64,000 nucleotides of DNA. Source: Mycolicibacterium helvum. GTDB lineage: Bacteria > Actinomycetota > Actinomycetes > Mycobacteriales > Mycobacteriaceae. The notes under the pieces are model-generated. The model did not search any database and had not been told where the DNA came from. It saw only the letters and a program-made list of their open reading frames with translations. The stretch is from assembly GCF_010731895.1 (NCBI RefSeq), contig NZ_AP022596.1:6138001-6202000 (forward strand), read 5' to 3'. A program made the translations under genes and the position numbers. Below, piece by piece: positions 23,122 through 32,846 of the stretch; within the stretch, counting starts at the first letter, position 1; each line of letters begins with the position of its first letter.

Positions 23122-25029
23122 ATGACTAGCGTCGTTGCCATGGCCGCCGCCGCGCAACAGCTGGATCGACTGCAGTGTGACGTCGACGCGCTGCTGGCGC
23201 GGCTGGCCGATGCCGAATCCCGATGGCAACCATGGACCGCCCCGGTCGCCACCGAGAACCACTGCAGTGCAGTGAATTTGGTTCACTACTGGGCGCTGCG
23301 GCAGGTCGACCTTCGCGATGTACAGGAACGGCTGACCGGCTTCGGGCTGTCCTCGCTGGGCCGCAGCGAGGCCCATGTGCAGGCGACACTGCAGCTGGTG
23401 TCGGCCGCGATCGCGGCGATGCGCGGTCACGGCTGGACTCCGGACGAGCAGGCTTGCGCGAGGATCACCCAGGGCGCGCAGCTGCTCGAGCGCAATGCCG
23501 TCGAACTGCTCGGCCCGACCGCCGACGACCGTGCGGCACGGATCATGGTCACCCTGCCCTCAGAAGCCGCCGGGGATACCGCTTTGGTGCGCACGCTCCT
23601 CGACGCCGGAATGCGAATAGCCCGGATCAACTGCGCCCACGACGACGCCACGGCGTGGAAAGCAATGGCCGCCAATGTCCGCGCCGCGGCCGCCGCAGCC
23701 GGCCGCAGCTGTCTGGTGGCGATGGATTTGGGTGGCCCGAAACTCCGCACGGGCCCCCTGGAGCCCGGGCCACGGGTGGTTCGGCTGCGGCCGACACGCA
23801 ACGCGCAAGGTCAGGTGGTGGCCGCCGGCCGTGGCTGGCTGACCTCAGCGAAACGGCCGGCCCGCCCACCCGAGCCCGGCCTGGTCACCCTGCCGGTCGA
23901 CGCCAAATGGCTGGCACACCGCTCCGAGGGCGACGAACTGGTGTTGCGGGACACCCGCGGATCCAAGCGGCGGCTGCTGCTCGCCGCGGCCGGCCCCGGC
24001 GGATTCGTCGTCACCACGGAGAAGACGACCTACCTGAGCACGGGGACTGTGTTGCGGACCGGCGGGCAGGAGCGGAGCGACTCGGGAAGAAATACCGGCG
24101 GGCAGGAGCGGAGCGACTCGGGGAGAAATACCGGCGGGCAGGACTCCACCGAGCTCGGCGAGCTGCCCGCCGTCGAGCAGAGCATTCGGCTGACCGCCGG
24201 TGACATCGTGCGACTGACCCGCGATTGCACACCGGCACCCGTCGACGACGACCAGCGGCCCCGGATCGGCTGCACGCTGCCGGAGGTGTTCGACAACGCC
24301 GAAGTGGGCGAGCGGGTCTTTTTCGACGACGGCAAGCTCGGCGGCGAAGTCGTCGCCGTCGCCGCCGACAGCATCGACATCCGCATCGACCATCCCCCGC
24401 ACGGCACGGCAAAGTTACGCGCCGCCAAGGGAATCAACGTGCCGGACACCAACCTGCCGATCTCGGCACTCACCGACAAAGACCTGGCCGACCTGGCCGC
24501 CGTGATCGAGCTCGCCGACTTCGTGCAGTTCTCGTTCGTACGCGAGGCCGCCGACGTGATCCGGCTCTTCGACGAGCTGGACCGGCTCGGCGACCACGAC
24601 CTCGGCGTGGTACTCAAAATCGAAACCCGACAGGCCTTCGAGCAGCTCCCGCAGCTGCTGCTCACGGCGATGCGCCGACGCCGGGTCGGGGTCATGATTG
24701 CACGCGGCGATCTGGCTGTGGAGACCGGCTACGAACGGATGGCCGAGCTCCAGGAGGAGATTCTGTGGCTGTGCGAGGCCGCACATCTGCCGGTGATCTG
24801 GGCGACCCAGGTACTCGAGCAACTAGCCACCACGGGGCTGCCGACACGCGCCGAAATCAGTGATGCCGCAATGGCCGAGCGCGCCGAGTGCGTGATGCTC
24901 AACAAGGGGCCTTACATCACCGACGCCGTCTTCGCCCTCGACGACATCCTCGGCCGGATGGCCGGCCACGAGTACAAGAAGAACCCGCTATTGCGCAGCC
25001 TGCACTCGTGGCGGGCCGACGCACTCTAG
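23122..25029 (+). CDS. Pyruvate-kinase-like protein lacking the C-terminal domain
   Basis: A 635-residue protein. An N-terminal helical domain of about 140 residues precedes a pyruvate kinase barrel: RINCAHDD in place of the usual RLNFSHG, DLGGPKLRTG in place of DTKGPEIRTG, VVLKIETRQAF, and MIARGDLAVETGYERM. The chain ends at about the point where the C-terminal allosteric domain should start (YKKNPLLRSL). The B domain (about 230-380) is expanded and contains two 12-residue repeats. Such large unusual PK relatives occur in actinobacteria besides the normal pyk; phosphotransfer on another substrate is possible. ATG 23122 is chosen; ATG 23140 is an alternative. Confidence 0.7.
   Translation: MTSVVAMAAAAQQLDRLQCDVDALLARLADAESRWQPWTAPVATENHCSAVNLVHYWALRQVDLRDVQERLTGFGLSSLGRSEAHVQATLQLVSAAIAAMRGHGWTPDEQACARITQGAQLLERNAVELLGPTADDRAARIMVTLPSEAAGDTALVRTLLDAGMRIARINCAHDDATAWKAMAANVRAAAAAAGRSCLVAMDLGGPKLRTGPLEPGPRVVRLRPTRNAQGQVVAAGRGWLTSAKRPARPPEPGLVTLPVDAKWLAHRSEGDELVLRDTRGSKRRLLLAAAGPGGFVVTTEKTTYLSTGTVLRTGGQERSDSGRNTGGQERSDSGRNTGGQDSTELGELPAVEQSIRLTAGDIVRLTRDCTPAPVDDDQRPRIGCTLPEVFDNAEVGERVFFDDGKLGGEVVAVAADSIDIRIDHPPHGTAKLRAAKGINVPDTNLPISALTDKDLADLAAVIELADFVQFSFVREAADVIRLFDELDRLGDHDLGVVLKIETRQAFEQLPQLLLTAMRRRRVGVMIARGDLAVETGYERMAELQEEILWLCEAAHLPVIWATQVLEQLATTGLPTRAEISDAAMAERAECVMLNKGPYITDAVFALDDILGRMAGHEYKKNPLLRSLHSWRADAL
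24060..24143 (+). repeat. In-frame 36-bp tandem repeat in the pyruvate-kinase-like gene
   Basis: Two 36-bp units (24060-24095 and 24096-24131) differ at a single base, and a 12-bp partial third copy follows. Each adds 12 codons (GGQERSDSGRNT), so the frame is kept. The unit contains the short repeat GGAGCGGAGCGAC. Position is within the B-domain region, where insertions are tolerated. Confidence 0.8.
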
Positions 25030-26378
25030 CCATCGTGGCCCAGCTGGTGGGCCAGCGCATCTTCGATCGTCGGTTGGCGGAATCGGTGTCCCAGCGCCTG
25101 CAGCTTGGTGGGCAGGGCACGCTGGTCAGCCTCGGCGAGTTCGCGCGCGCCCTGGGCGCCCAGCAGAATTCGCGGACCGATCGACGGCACCGGCAGCACG
25201 GCGGGGCGATGCAGCGTCGCGGCCAGCGCCTTGGTGTATGCGTTGTTGCGCAACGGATTTGGCGCGACGGCGTTGACGGCACCGGTCAGCCTGTCGTCGT
25301 AGGCCGCCCGGTAGTAGACGTCAAGCAGGTCGTCGAGACCGATCCAGGACAGCCACTGCTGACCGCTGCCCAGCCGGCCACCCAGGCCGGCGGCGAACAA
25401 CGGCCGCATCAACCTCAGGGTCCCGCCGCGGGCGGCCTGCACGATGCCGGTGCGCACGCAGACCGTGCGGACCCCGGCGCGGGCGGCGGGTTCAGTGGCC
25501 GCCTCCCAGTCCGCAACCACGTCGGCTAGAAAGCCGTTCCCCCGCGCGCTTTCCTCGGACAGCACCGCGTCTCCGCGGTCGTAGCCGTAGATACCGATCG
25601 CCGAAGCGCTGACGAATGCCCGCAACCCGCCCGATGTCGCAGCCAATTCGGCCAGCCGCCGGGTCGGTTCGATGCGTGAGTCGCGGATCGCCCTGCGGTG
25701 GGCATCGGTGAACCGCCCGGCGATCGAGGCACCGGCCAGATGGATGACGGCATCGACACCCTCGAACAGGTCGGGAGCGGGATCGCTTGGCGCCCAATGT
25801 CGTTCATCAGGCCGGACCGGATCGTGACGGACCAGCCGGATCACCCGATGCCCGCCGGTCGCCAGCAGGGCGGTCAGCGCGGTCCCGACCAGACCGGACG
25901 AGCCGGTGATCGCCACAGCCAGCCCGCTCGCACCCGCCTGCTCGGCATCCCGATGCGCGGCGAGATCGTCGGCCAGTTGACGATGCCGGTAGGCGAAGGT
26001 CGCGCGCAGCGCGGCGCCCGGGAGCGTGGTGTCTACGTCGTCGTGCACAGCCGTGGTGCCGGCGCCGGCGTCACTGAACCGGTGGGTGTGGCGCCACCAC
26101 CCGATGATCCGTGGCGGCAGAGTCATCAACCCGTCCGAGGACAACACGTCCACGAACTGGTGCGGCGGATCGAAACCGGCCGGATCGTGCCTGGCGATCC
26201 AGCGCAGCCCGCCAGGCAGGCCAAGGACCGCGCGCCCGTCAGCCAGCGACTCGGTCTCGCTCACCACGCGCATCGGCTGCCACGGCGGAATCAGCCGAAG
26301 CATGGCGCCCGGGCGGGTGTGCCAGGCGAACACCCTGTCGATGGGATGGTCGACGACGCTCGTGTAGTGGATGCCCAT
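25026..26378 (-). CDS. TIGR01777-type NAD-dependent epimerase with N-terminal SRPBCC domain
   Basis: A 450-residue fusion. Residues 1-150 are a SRPBCC/START-like ligand-binding domain (VDHPIDRVFAWHTRPG, RIIGWWRHTHRF). Residues about 158-450 are an extended SDR (ITGSSGLVGTALTALL, HLAGASIAGRFT, SASAIGIYGY) ending in a DUF1731-type tail (LPVPSIGPRILLGA). These proteins are NAD(P)-binding epimerases of unresolved function related to SulA-type division proteins (known). ATG 26378 was chosen; further upstream the frame is low-complexity. The stop overlaps the convergent PK-like stop. Confidence 0.75.
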   Translation of the reverse strand: MGIHYTSVVDHPIDRVFAWHTRPGAMLRLIPPWQPMRVVSETESLADGRAVLGLPGGLRWIARHDPAGFDPPHQFVDVLSSDGLMTLPPRIIGWWRHTHRFSDAGAGTTAVHDDVDTTLPGAALRATFAYRHRQLADDLAAHRDAEQAGASGLAVAITGSSGLVGTALTALLATGGHRVIRLVRHDPVRPDERHWAPSDPAPDLFEGVDAVIHLAGASIAGRFTDAHRRAIRDSRIEPTRRLAELAATSGGLRAFVSASAIGIYGYDRGDAVLSEESARGNGFLADVVADWEAATEPAARAGVRTVCVRTGIVQAARGGTLRLMRPLFAAGLGGRLGSGQQWLSWIGLDDLLDVYYRAAYDDRLTGAVNAVAPNPLRNNAYTKALAATLHRPAVLPVPSIGPRILLGAQGARELAEADQRALPTKLQALGHRFRQPTIEDALAHQLGHDG

Positions 26379-26412
26379 GGTGTTCTCTTTACCCGCGCGG
26401 GCCGGGAAAAGA

Positions 26413-26856
26413 TCAGCGTGAGCCGGATTCGCCCGAAGGCTCTTCCTCAGCTTCTTTCGCGGGCTCGTCGGCCGGCTCGTCGTCGGCCGGCTCGTCGTCG
26501 GCTGGCTCGCCGTCGAGCGGCTCGTCGTCGACCGGCACCTCAGCGGGCGCATCGTCGGGATAGTCGGCGTCGAACGTCGAGTACGTGGCGTCTACTGCCT
26601 CGTCGGTCTCGGCGTAGGCAGTGGTCTCGGCTGTTGCCGACGACTCGGTGGTCTCGGCGGCCACCGCCGCCGGCGCCGACTCCGCTTCGGCACCGCGGCG
26701 GTTCTGCCGCTCCCGGATCGCGTCGACGATCAGCAGGATCACACCAATAACACTGGCCGCGATACACACCCAAGCGACCAGCTCATTGCTGGTGACGACC
26801 GCGGTGACCAGGGCTGCGAGACCGATCACCGCCAGTACCAGGGCAACGATCAGCAT
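26413..26856 (-). CDS. Small membrane protein with acidic repeat tail (Rv2144c-like)
   Basis: A 147-residue protein. Two membrane segments (about 2-20 and 26-45) are followed by a basic patch (RERQNRR) and a long Ala/Glu/Asp tail with DDEPAD-type repeats. The topology suggests a cytoplasmic acidic tail. Its position directly downstream of wag31 matches Rv2144c of M. tuberculosis. Function is unknown; conserved linkage to the dcw cluster hints at a growth or division role. Confidence 0.65.
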   Translation of the reverse strand: MLIVALVLAVIGLAALVTAVVTSNELVAWVCIAASVIGVILLIVDAIRERQNRRGAEAESAPAAVAAETTESSATAETTAYAETDEAVDATYSTFDADYPDDAPAEVPVDDEPLDGEPADDEPADDEPADEPAKEAEEEPSGESGSR

Positions 26857-26881
26857 CGATCAACCTCCGGTCGACAAACGA

Positions 26882-27706
26882 TTAGTTATTGCCCCGGTTG
26901 AACTGGTTGAAGCCGCCGCCGTCGCTGTTCGCGCCGGAATCGACCGGTGCGGCTGACCCGCGCTGCCCGAGCTCCTCGAGCTGGGACTCCAGGTAGGTCT
27001 TGAGCCGAGTGCGGTATTCGCGCTCGAACGTCCGCAGCTGTTCCAACCGTCCCTCGAGGACGGTGCGCTGCTGGTTGATGGTGCCCATGATTTCGGTGTG
27101 CTTGCGCTCGGCGTCAGCCTGCAGGGCATCGGCCTTCTCCTGCGCCTGCCGCAGCTGGGTCTCCGAGCGGGTCTGCGCATCGCTGAGCATTGCGTCGGCG
27201 CGCTGCTTGGCGTCGGCGACGGTGGTCTCCGCGGTGTGGCGAGCCTCCGACACGATCTGGTCGGCATTCGCGCGGGCGTCGGCCAGCAGCTTGTCGGCCT
27301 CTGCCTTGGCGGTGCCGGTCAACCGGTCGGCGGTGTCCTGGGCCAGGGCCAGCACACGAGCGGCCTTGAGTGCTTGCTCCTCGCTGGCGGCCGGGCTCGG
27401 CACCGGCTGCGGGGCTGCCTGCGGCACGGGAGCCGGCGTGGGCTCCGGTTCCGGCTGCGGCTCCGGCTGGTAGAGCGGAATCGCCTGGGTCGGCTGCGGT
27501 ACAGCACCCCCGGCGCGGGCGGCGCCCAGCTCCTGATCGAGCTCGGCGACCCGCTGGCGCAGATCGGAGTTCTCCTCGATGAGGCGAGTCAGCTCGTTCT
27601 CCACCAGGTCGAGGAAGGCGTCAACCTCATCCTCGTTGTAGCCTCGCTTGCCGATGGGCGGCTTGCTGAATGCCACATTGTGCACGTCGGCCGGTGTAAG
27701 CGGCAT
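26882..27706 (-). CDS. wag31: DivIVA/Wag31 polar growth protein
   Basis: A 274-residue coiled-coil protein. The N-terminal DivIVA membrane-binding region is visible ([20 protein letters not shown] then [20 protein letters not shown]). A Pro/Gln/Glu-rich linker follows, then a long alanine-rich coiled coil (about 105-245). Thr73, in [10 protein letters not shown], matches the PknA/PknB phosphorylation site of M. tuberculosis Wag31. It marks the cell pole and organises peptidoglycan synthesis (known). ATG 27706 was preferred over ATG 27709 because homologues start MPLTPAD; both follow a GGGGG-rich ribosome site. Confidence 0.95.
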   Translation of the reverse strand: MPLTPADVHNVAFSKPPIGKRGYNEDEVDAFLDLVENELTRLIEENSDLRQRVAELDQELGAARAGGAVPQPTQAIPLYQPEPQPEPEPTPAPVPQAAPQPVPSPAASEEQALKAARVLALAQDTADRLTGTAKAEADKLLADARANADQIVSEARHTAETTVADAKQRADAMLSDAQTRSETQLRQAQEKADALQADAERKHTEIMGTINQQRTVLEGRLEQLRTFEREYRTRLKTYLESQLEELGQRGSAAPVDSGANSDGGGFNQFNRGNN

Positions 27707-27919
27707 CATCTGCCCCCTCGGGTCTGGGCGTTAACCGTCTGCAAAGTGTAGAACGCGGCTAAACGTTCGTTCCGTACTGTAACTGGCGTCCATCCTGTCA
27801 CACCAGAACCGTCACTCCGATAATTAAGAGCTAATTTCAATCTTTCGATACCACGCACCCGGCGTGGCTAATCGCGATTCGCGACGCAATAGCGTACCTT
27901 CCCGTCTTTCGACGGCACG

Positions 27920-28210
27920 TCAGGCTGCGGCGCCGAACGCCAGTTGCATCCCGATGAACGCCACCAGCAGCAGAACCATAATCGACAAGTCGAATCGGAC
28001 AGCGCCGATCGTCAGCTGCGGGATTAGTCGACGTAATAGCTTCACCGGTGGATCGGTGACCGTCATGATCAGCTCGAGGACGACAACGGTGAAACCACGC
28101 GGGTGCCAGTCCCGGCTGAACGAGCGGATGAACTCGACGACTACCCGCGCGATCAGCAGCAGCCAGAAGACGAACAGCACGAAGCCAAGAATTTCGAAGA
28201 ACAGCGACAA
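27920..28210 (-). CDS. yggT: YggT-family membrane protein
   Basis: A 96-residue protein with two hydrophobic segments (about 4-24 and 70-92) separated by a conserved loop (PRGFTVVVLELIMTVTDPPV then KLLRRLIP), the YggT signature. The family is linked to division and osmotic shock and lies between sepF and divIVA in actinobacteria. The homologue is Rv2146c. The 213-bp interval toward wag31 has no gene and probably holds the wag31 promoter. Confidence 0.88.
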   Translation of the reverse strand: MSLFFEILGFVLFVFWLLLIARVVVEFIRSFSRDWHPRGFTVVVLELIMTVTDPPVKLLRRLIPQLTIGAVRFDLSIMVLLLVAFIGMQLAFGAAA

Positions 28211-28331
28211 CTAAAGCCGGTCCTTAATAAACAGCGGATGTGACATTGGCGACATCGCTGGATTGCCCCAGCGAGACGCCGTCAGCCTACCTAAGTTTTT
28301 CGACGTCCCTCGACGACCAGCGATCGGCCGC

Positions 28332-29003
28332 CTACTGATAGCTGTAGAAACCGGCTTCGGCGATCCGCCGGCGTTCCTCGGCGCTGACGTCGACGTCGGC
28401 CGGTGACAGCAGGAAGACCTTGGTGGCTACCTTGTCGAAGGATCCACGCAGGGCGAAGGCCAACCCGGCGGCGAAATCGACCAGGCGCTTGGCGTCGGCG
28501 TTGTCCATGGAGACCAGGTCCATGATCACCGGCTGACCGTCGCGGAAGCGCTCACCGATGGTGCGGGCCTCGCTGTAGTCCTTGGGCCGCAGCGTGGTGA
28601 TTTTCGACATCGGGCTGCCGGCCTCGAAGATCTCGGCCATCCGGCGTGGGTCCATCGCCAGCGCGCCGCGGGTCGAGCCGCGCAGCGCGCCGAACCGGGA
28701 AGCGCGCGGCATGTCGTGCGGGTGCTCGAACTCGCGCGGGCGGAACCGTGGCTCCTCGGCGTACGGGGCGCGGAAGCCGCCGGTCGGCGCGTAGTCGGCC
28801 TCGCGTGGGTCGTCGTACTCGCGACCCAGCCGCGGATCGCGGTCGTCGTAGCGGCCTGGACGCTCGAACTCGTCGTCGGCGAAGCGCTCACGGCGGGCGT
28901 ACCCGCGGTGCGCGCCGCGGTCATCGTCGTCGTAGTACTCGTCGTCGTAATCGTCCGAAGGCGCCATGCCAAAGTAGGCCTTGACCTTGTGGAGAGTGCT
29001 CAT
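28332..29003 (-). CDS. sepF: Division protein SepF
   Basis: A 223-residue protein. The N-terminal amphipathic membrane-binding helix ([18 protein letters not shown]) is followed by a long Asp/Arg/Tyr-rich disordered linker (about 15-115). The C-terminal SepF domain (about 125-215) includes [40 protein letters not shown] and [11 protein letters not shown]. SepF anchors FtsZ to the membrane and is essential in mycobacteria, which lack FtsA (known). The gene lies 64 bp after yggS within the minus-strand cluster. Confidence 0.93.
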   Translation of the reverse strand: MSTLHKVKAYFGMAPSDDYDDEYYDDDDRGAHRGYARRERFADDEFERPGRYDDRDPRLGREYDDPREADYAPTGGFRAPYAEEPRFRPREFEHPHDMPRASRFGALRGSTRGALAMDPRRMAEIFEAGSPMSKITTLRPKDYSEARTIGERFRDGQPVIMDLVSMDNADAKRLVDFAAGLAFALRGSFDKVATKVFLLSPADVDVSAEERRRIAEAGFYSYQ

Positions 29004-29067
29004 CGCTGGACCCTTCTGAATGCGTGAAGTTCGGTGTCTGTGATGAAGATGTGACTGGAGTGACTAC

Positions 29068-29814
29068 TCAGGGAGACGTTAGAGGACGTTTTCCCATAAG
29101 CGCGGTTCCGACACGCACACACGTCGAACCGTGTCGCACTGCAGCTTCCAGGTCACCGGACATCCCCGCCGACAGCTCTGTCGCGTCGGGGTGGTTGCGC
29201 AAAACGCGGCGGTGCTCGGCGGCCAATGCCGCGAATGCGGTATCGGGGTCGACGCCCAGCGGCGGGATCCCCATCAGTCCGGCCAACTGCAGCGCGCCGG
29301 CGTCGTCGACCTGGGCACACAGGGCGTCGACGGCAGCGGGATCACCGACGTCCACCCCACCGCGCGAGGTGTCCCCATCGAGGCTGATCTGCACGAACAC
29401 CCGCACGGGCGCCGTCCTGATACCCCCCTCGATGGCGTGCGCGGCGCCACGGTCCAGTGCGGCAGCCACTTTGGCGGCACTCAGCGAATGCACCGAATCC
29501 GCCCATGCCGCAACGGCTTTTGCCTTATTGCTCTGGATCTGACCGACCATGTCCCACCGCACGTCCGACGCACCGGTGAGCTCGCCGAACTCGACGATCT
29601 TGGCGGAGGCTTCCTGTTCGCGGGATTCACCGAACGCCCGGCAGCCCAGCCGCCACAGGATCGCGACGTCGGTGGCCGGGAAGAACTTGGTAATGGGCAG
29701 TAGCTCGATATCGTCGATGTCACGGCCGGCGGCCTGGGCGGCATCTGACAGCCGGTCCCGTAACGCGGCCAGCGCGGTCGCCAAATCGGTTTCCCGGGTC
29801 GCTGCGCCCGTCAT
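29068..29814 (-). CDS. yggS: PLP homeostasis protein YggS/YlmE
   Basis: A 248-residue alanine racemase-like barrel. The PLP lysine is in LLPITKFFPATD near residue 40. GESREQEASAKI, WDMVGQIQSNKAKAVA and the C-terminal SAGMSGDLEAAVRHGSTCVR (phosphate-binding loop) are all recognisable. It buffers free PLP rather than acting as a classical enzyme (known). The start ATG overlaps the stop of the preceding pgeF gene (ATGA). It sits between pgeF and sepF, as in other actinobacteria. Confidence 0.9.
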   Translation of the reverse strand: MTGAATRETDLATALAALRDRLSDAAQAAGRDIDDIELLPITKFFPATDVAILWRLGCRAFGESREQEASAKIVEFGELTGASDVRWDMVGQIQSNKAKAVAAWADSVHSLSAAKVAAALDRGAAHAIEGGIRTAPVRVFVQISLDGDTSRGGVDVGDPAAVDALCAQVDDAGALQLAGLMGIPPLGVDPDTAFAALAAEHRRVLRNHPDATELSAGMSGDLEAAVRHGSTCVRVGTALMGKRPLTSP

Positions 29815-30518
29815 TCCATCCACACCAGACATGCCAGCCGGCCGGTCGGGGCGCCCCGCCGGTGGCTGAACAAGTTCTTGTCGGCCACCGTGCAACGCGG
29901 GTCCGCATCGATGGCCCGCACCCCCGCACCTATTAATTGGCGCGCAATTCCGGCCCGCAGATCCAGTCCCGGTGTGCCGCGCGAGGTGGTGGTCCGGCTC
30001 CCGGGCAGCCGGGCTTCGACATCGGCGGCCATCTGCGCGGGCACCTCATAGTTGGCGCCACTGACGGACGGGCCCAGAAGCACCGAGATGTCCTCGGCGC
30101 GGGCGCCGTTGGCCAGCATGGCTTCCAGGGTGCGCAGCACGACGCCATCGGCGGCGCCGACCCGACCCGCATGCACGGCGGCCACCACGCCGGCACTGGC
30201 ATCGGCCATCAGCACCGGCACACAATCGGCGGTCACCACGGCCAGGGCCAGTTGCGGTGTGGTGGTCACCAGGGCGTCGGTGTCATCGACGGCGTCAGTG
30301 CGGGGTTCATCGACGACCACGACGTTCGAGCTGTGTACCTGGTTCATCCAGATCACATGGTCGTCGGGAAGCTTGATCGCGGCGGCCAGCCTCTGGCGGT
30401 TGGCCGCGACCGCCTTGGGATCGTCACCGACATGGTCACCGAGATTGAAAGTGTCGAACGGCGGCGCCGAGACGCCACCCGCGCGGGTGGTGGTCACGCG
30501 ACGGATGCGAACAGTCAC
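29811..30518 (-). CDS. pgeF: PgeF/YfiH laccase-domain protein
   Basis: A 235-residue protein with the family Cys/His set: WMNQVHSSNV, VTADCVPVLMAD and AVHAGRVGAADGVV. Members act on purine nucleosides or edit peptidoglycan precursors that carry L-Ser in place of L-Ala (known), which fits the wall-synthesis setting. Start GTG 30518, 31 bp after the ftsZ stop. The stop overlaps the yggS start. Confidence 0.88.
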   Translation of the reverse strand: MTVRIRRVTTTRAGGVSAPPFDTFNLGDHVGDDPKAVAANRQRLAAAIKLPDDHVIWMNQVHSSNVVVVDEPRTDAVDDTDALVTTTPQLALAVVTADCVPVLMADASAGVVAAVHAGRVGAADGVVLRTLEAMLANGARAEDISVLLGPSVSGANYEVPAQMAADVEARLPGSRTTTSRGTPGLDLRAGIARQLIGAGVRAIDADPRCTVADKNLFSHRRGAPTGRLACLVWME

Positions 30519-30549
30519 AACACCCAGTATCCGGGCGCAGCAAGCGGGG

Positions 30550-31707
30550 TCAGTGCCGCATGAACGGCGGCACGTCGACGTCGTCGTCGGAGATACCGTC
30601 GTCGCCGCCACCGATGCTGACCGTCGCGCCGTTGGTGTGCACCGGCACGCTGGCGGCATCGATCGGATCGAAGAGCGAGGAGCTGAGCTTGCCCGCCGCA
30701 CCGGGTGCGATGGGCTGAGCACCGGTGGTCGCTCCCCCGACGACGGGCTTGCGGCTCGGGCTGGCCGAGTCGAACCCGGCGGCGATAACTGTGACCCGGA
30801 CCTCGTCGCCGAGCGAGTCGTCGATCACCGTGCCGAAGATGATGTTGGCGTCCTGGTGGGCAGAATCCTGCACCAGCGAGGCGGCCTCGTTGATCTCGAA
30901 CAGGCCGAGATCGCTACCGCCGGCCACCGACAGCAGCACGCCCTGGGCGCCCTCCATCGAGGCCTCCAGCAGCGGCGAGTTGATGGCGATCTCGGCAGCC
31001 TTGAGCGCACGCCCGTCGCCGCGCGCCGAGCCGATACCCATCAGGGCTGTGCCAGCGCCGCTCATGACGCCCTTGACGTCGGCGAAGTCGACGTTGATCA
31101 GGCCCGGGGTGGTGATCAGGTCGGTGATGCCCTGCACGCCGTTGAGCAGCACCTCGTCGGCGCTGCGGAAGGCGTCCATCAACGAGACCTGTGCATCGCC
31201 CATCTGTAACAACCGGTCATTCGGGATGACGATCAGGGTGTCGCAGCTCTCGCGCAGCGCCTGGATGCCGTTCTCGGCCTGGTTGGAGCGCCGCTTGCCC
31301 TCGAAGGAGAACGGCCGGGTCACCACGCCTACGGTCAGCGCGCCGAGCTTGCGAGCGATGGTGGCCACCACAGGTGCGCCGCCGGTGCCGGTGCCGCCGC
31401 CCTCACCTGCGGTGACGAAGACCATGTCGGCGCCGCGCAGCAGCTCCTCGATCTCGTCCTTGGCGTCCTCGGCCGCCTTGCGGCCGACCTCAGGGTCGGC
31501 GCCGGCGCCCAACCCACGGGTGGATTCACGGCCGACGTCGAGCTTGACGTCGGCGTCGCTCATCAACAGCGCCTGAGCGTCGGTGTTGATCGCGATGAAC
31601 TCCACGCCCTTGAGGCCCTGCTCGATCATTCGGTTGACGGCGTTGACACCGCCGCCGCCGATGCCAACGACCTTGATGACGGCGAGGTAGTTATGCGGGG
31701 GGGTCAT
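30550..31707 (-). CDS. ftsZ: Cell division GTPase FtsZ
   Basis: A 385-residue tubulin-like GTPase. The nucleotide-binding loop [16 protein letters not shown] is at the N-terminus, the tubulin signature [12 protein letters not shown] is near residue 105, and [12 protein letters not shown] near residue 205 is the T7 loop. An Asp-rich linker leads to the C-terminal peptide DVPPFMR that binds SepF/FtsW (known in mycobacteria). ATG 31707 follows GGAAG. The 188-bp gap to ftsQ contains no gene and is the likely site of ftsZ promoters. Confidence 0.97.
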   Translation of the reverse strand: MTPPHNYLAVIKVVGIGGGGVNAVNRMIEQGLKGVEFIAINTDAQALLMSDADVKLDVGRESTRGLGAGADPEVGRKAAEDAKDEIEELLRGADMVFVTAGEGGGTGTGGAPVVATIARKLGALTVGVVTRPFSFEGKRRSNQAENGIQALRESCDTLIVIPNDRLLQMGDAQVSLMDAFRSADEVLLNGVQGITDLITTPGLINVDFADVKGVMSGAGTALMGIGSARGDGRALKAAEIAINSPLLEASMEGAQGVLLSVAGGSDLGLFEINEAASLVQDSAHQDANIIFGTVIDDSLGDEVRVTVIAAGFDSASPSRKPVVGGATTGAQPIAPGAAGKLSSSLFDPIDAASVPVHTNGATVSIGGGDDGISDDDVDVPPFMRH

Positions 31708-31895
31708 CGTCTGTCTTCCTCCCAAGTGGGGATCGGGTCCTGCGGCCCTCCTGGCAAACCCTCAACCTCAACCAGAGGCTTAGAGTTATGTCAAGTAGTG
31801 CCGCGCAACCAGAACGGTATGGCCGGTGGGTGCTGGATTGGGGAGGCGCGCCGACGTGTCGCGGCGAATTTGTCGCGAGCGCCGATGCCGCCCGC

Positions 31896-32846
31896 TCACT
31901 TGACGGTGGGCAGGTCCGGGCTGGAGACGTCGTAGACCTTGCCCGGCTGCGTCAGCAGCGCGGCCAGCTTCTCGGCCTTCTCCTCGGTGCGGTCGGTCGT
32001 CCCCCACACCACGGTGCGGCCGTCGGTCAGCGTCAATGTCACCGATGCGACCGACGGCGCGGCCACCCGGCTGACCTGAGCCACCACTTCTGGGCGCAAC
32101 GCCGTCATCACCTCGAGTGCGGCCCTGGTCGGTTGATCCGTCGGGCCCGGATGGTCGACGTCGATATACGGCAGCCCGGGCGGGGGCGGCGCAGTCGCGA
32201 AATCCACCCCGTCCCGGTCGAACAGGTGCGGCCCGTCGGGATAGTCCTTCACCACGATCGGGATGCGCTCGACGATGGTGATCCGCAGCGTCGACGGATA
32301 CTCCCGCTGCACGCGTGCGCTGGCCACCCGCCGGATACCGGCCACCCGGTCGGCCACCTGGTCGGTGTTGATCTGCAGCAGCGGGGTGCCGAGGGTGACC
32401 TTCGCCGCGTCGACAACCTCGTCGCGGGTGACCGCGCCGATCCCGGTGATCACCAGCGAGCGGGCCGACATCACCGGGGTGAAATAGAGGATCAAGCCCA
32501 GCGCGACGCTGACGATGGTCAGCACGATCAGCCAGGTGAGCAGCTTCAGGCCGCGAACAGCCCTATTACCCAAGGGTTTCGGGGCCTCGACGGTCTGGCC
32601 GCGGACCCGGCGCTTGGCTTCGCGGCGGTTCTCCTCGATTGCCGTGGCGCGGGCCTGCGCGGCGCGCCGCTCGGCGCGCTCGCGGCGTTCCCGCCGACGG
32701 GGGCCTTCTTCATCTTCTTGTTGGTCATCGAGATCGACGTTGGGGACGTCGTCACTCGCACTTTCGCTGCCGTTTGCCGGTTTGGGCAGGATGGGGGGCT
32801 CCTCGAGGGGTGCCTCCGGCGCCGCCTCGTCCCCATCCTCACTCAT
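31896..32846 (-). CDS. ftsQ: Division protein FtsQ
   Basis: A 316-residue protein. A charged cytoplasmic N-terminus (about 95 residues, [13 protein letters not shown]) precedes one membrane segment (about 100-123). A POTRA domain follows ([21 protein letters not shown]), then the FtsQ domain ([17 protein letters not shown]). It bridges the FtsL/FtsB-type proteins and the wall-synthesis complex. The ATGA overlap with murC upstream indicates coupled translation. Confidence 0.93.
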   Translation of the reverse strand: MSEDGDEAAPEAPLEEPPILPKPANGSESASDDVPNVDLDDQQEDEEGPRRRERRERAERRAAQARATAIEENRREAKRRVRGQTVEAPKPLGNRAVRGLKLLTWLIVLTIVSVALGLILYFTPVMSARSLVITGIGAVTRDEVVDAAKVTLGTPLLQINTDQVADRVAGIRRVASARVQREYPSTLRITIVERIPIVVKDYPDGPHLFDRDGVDFATAPPPPGLPYIDVDHPGPTDQPTRAALEVMTALRPEVVAQVSRVAAPSVASVTLTLTDGRTVVWGTTDRTEEKAEKLAALLTQPGKVYDVSSPDLPTVK

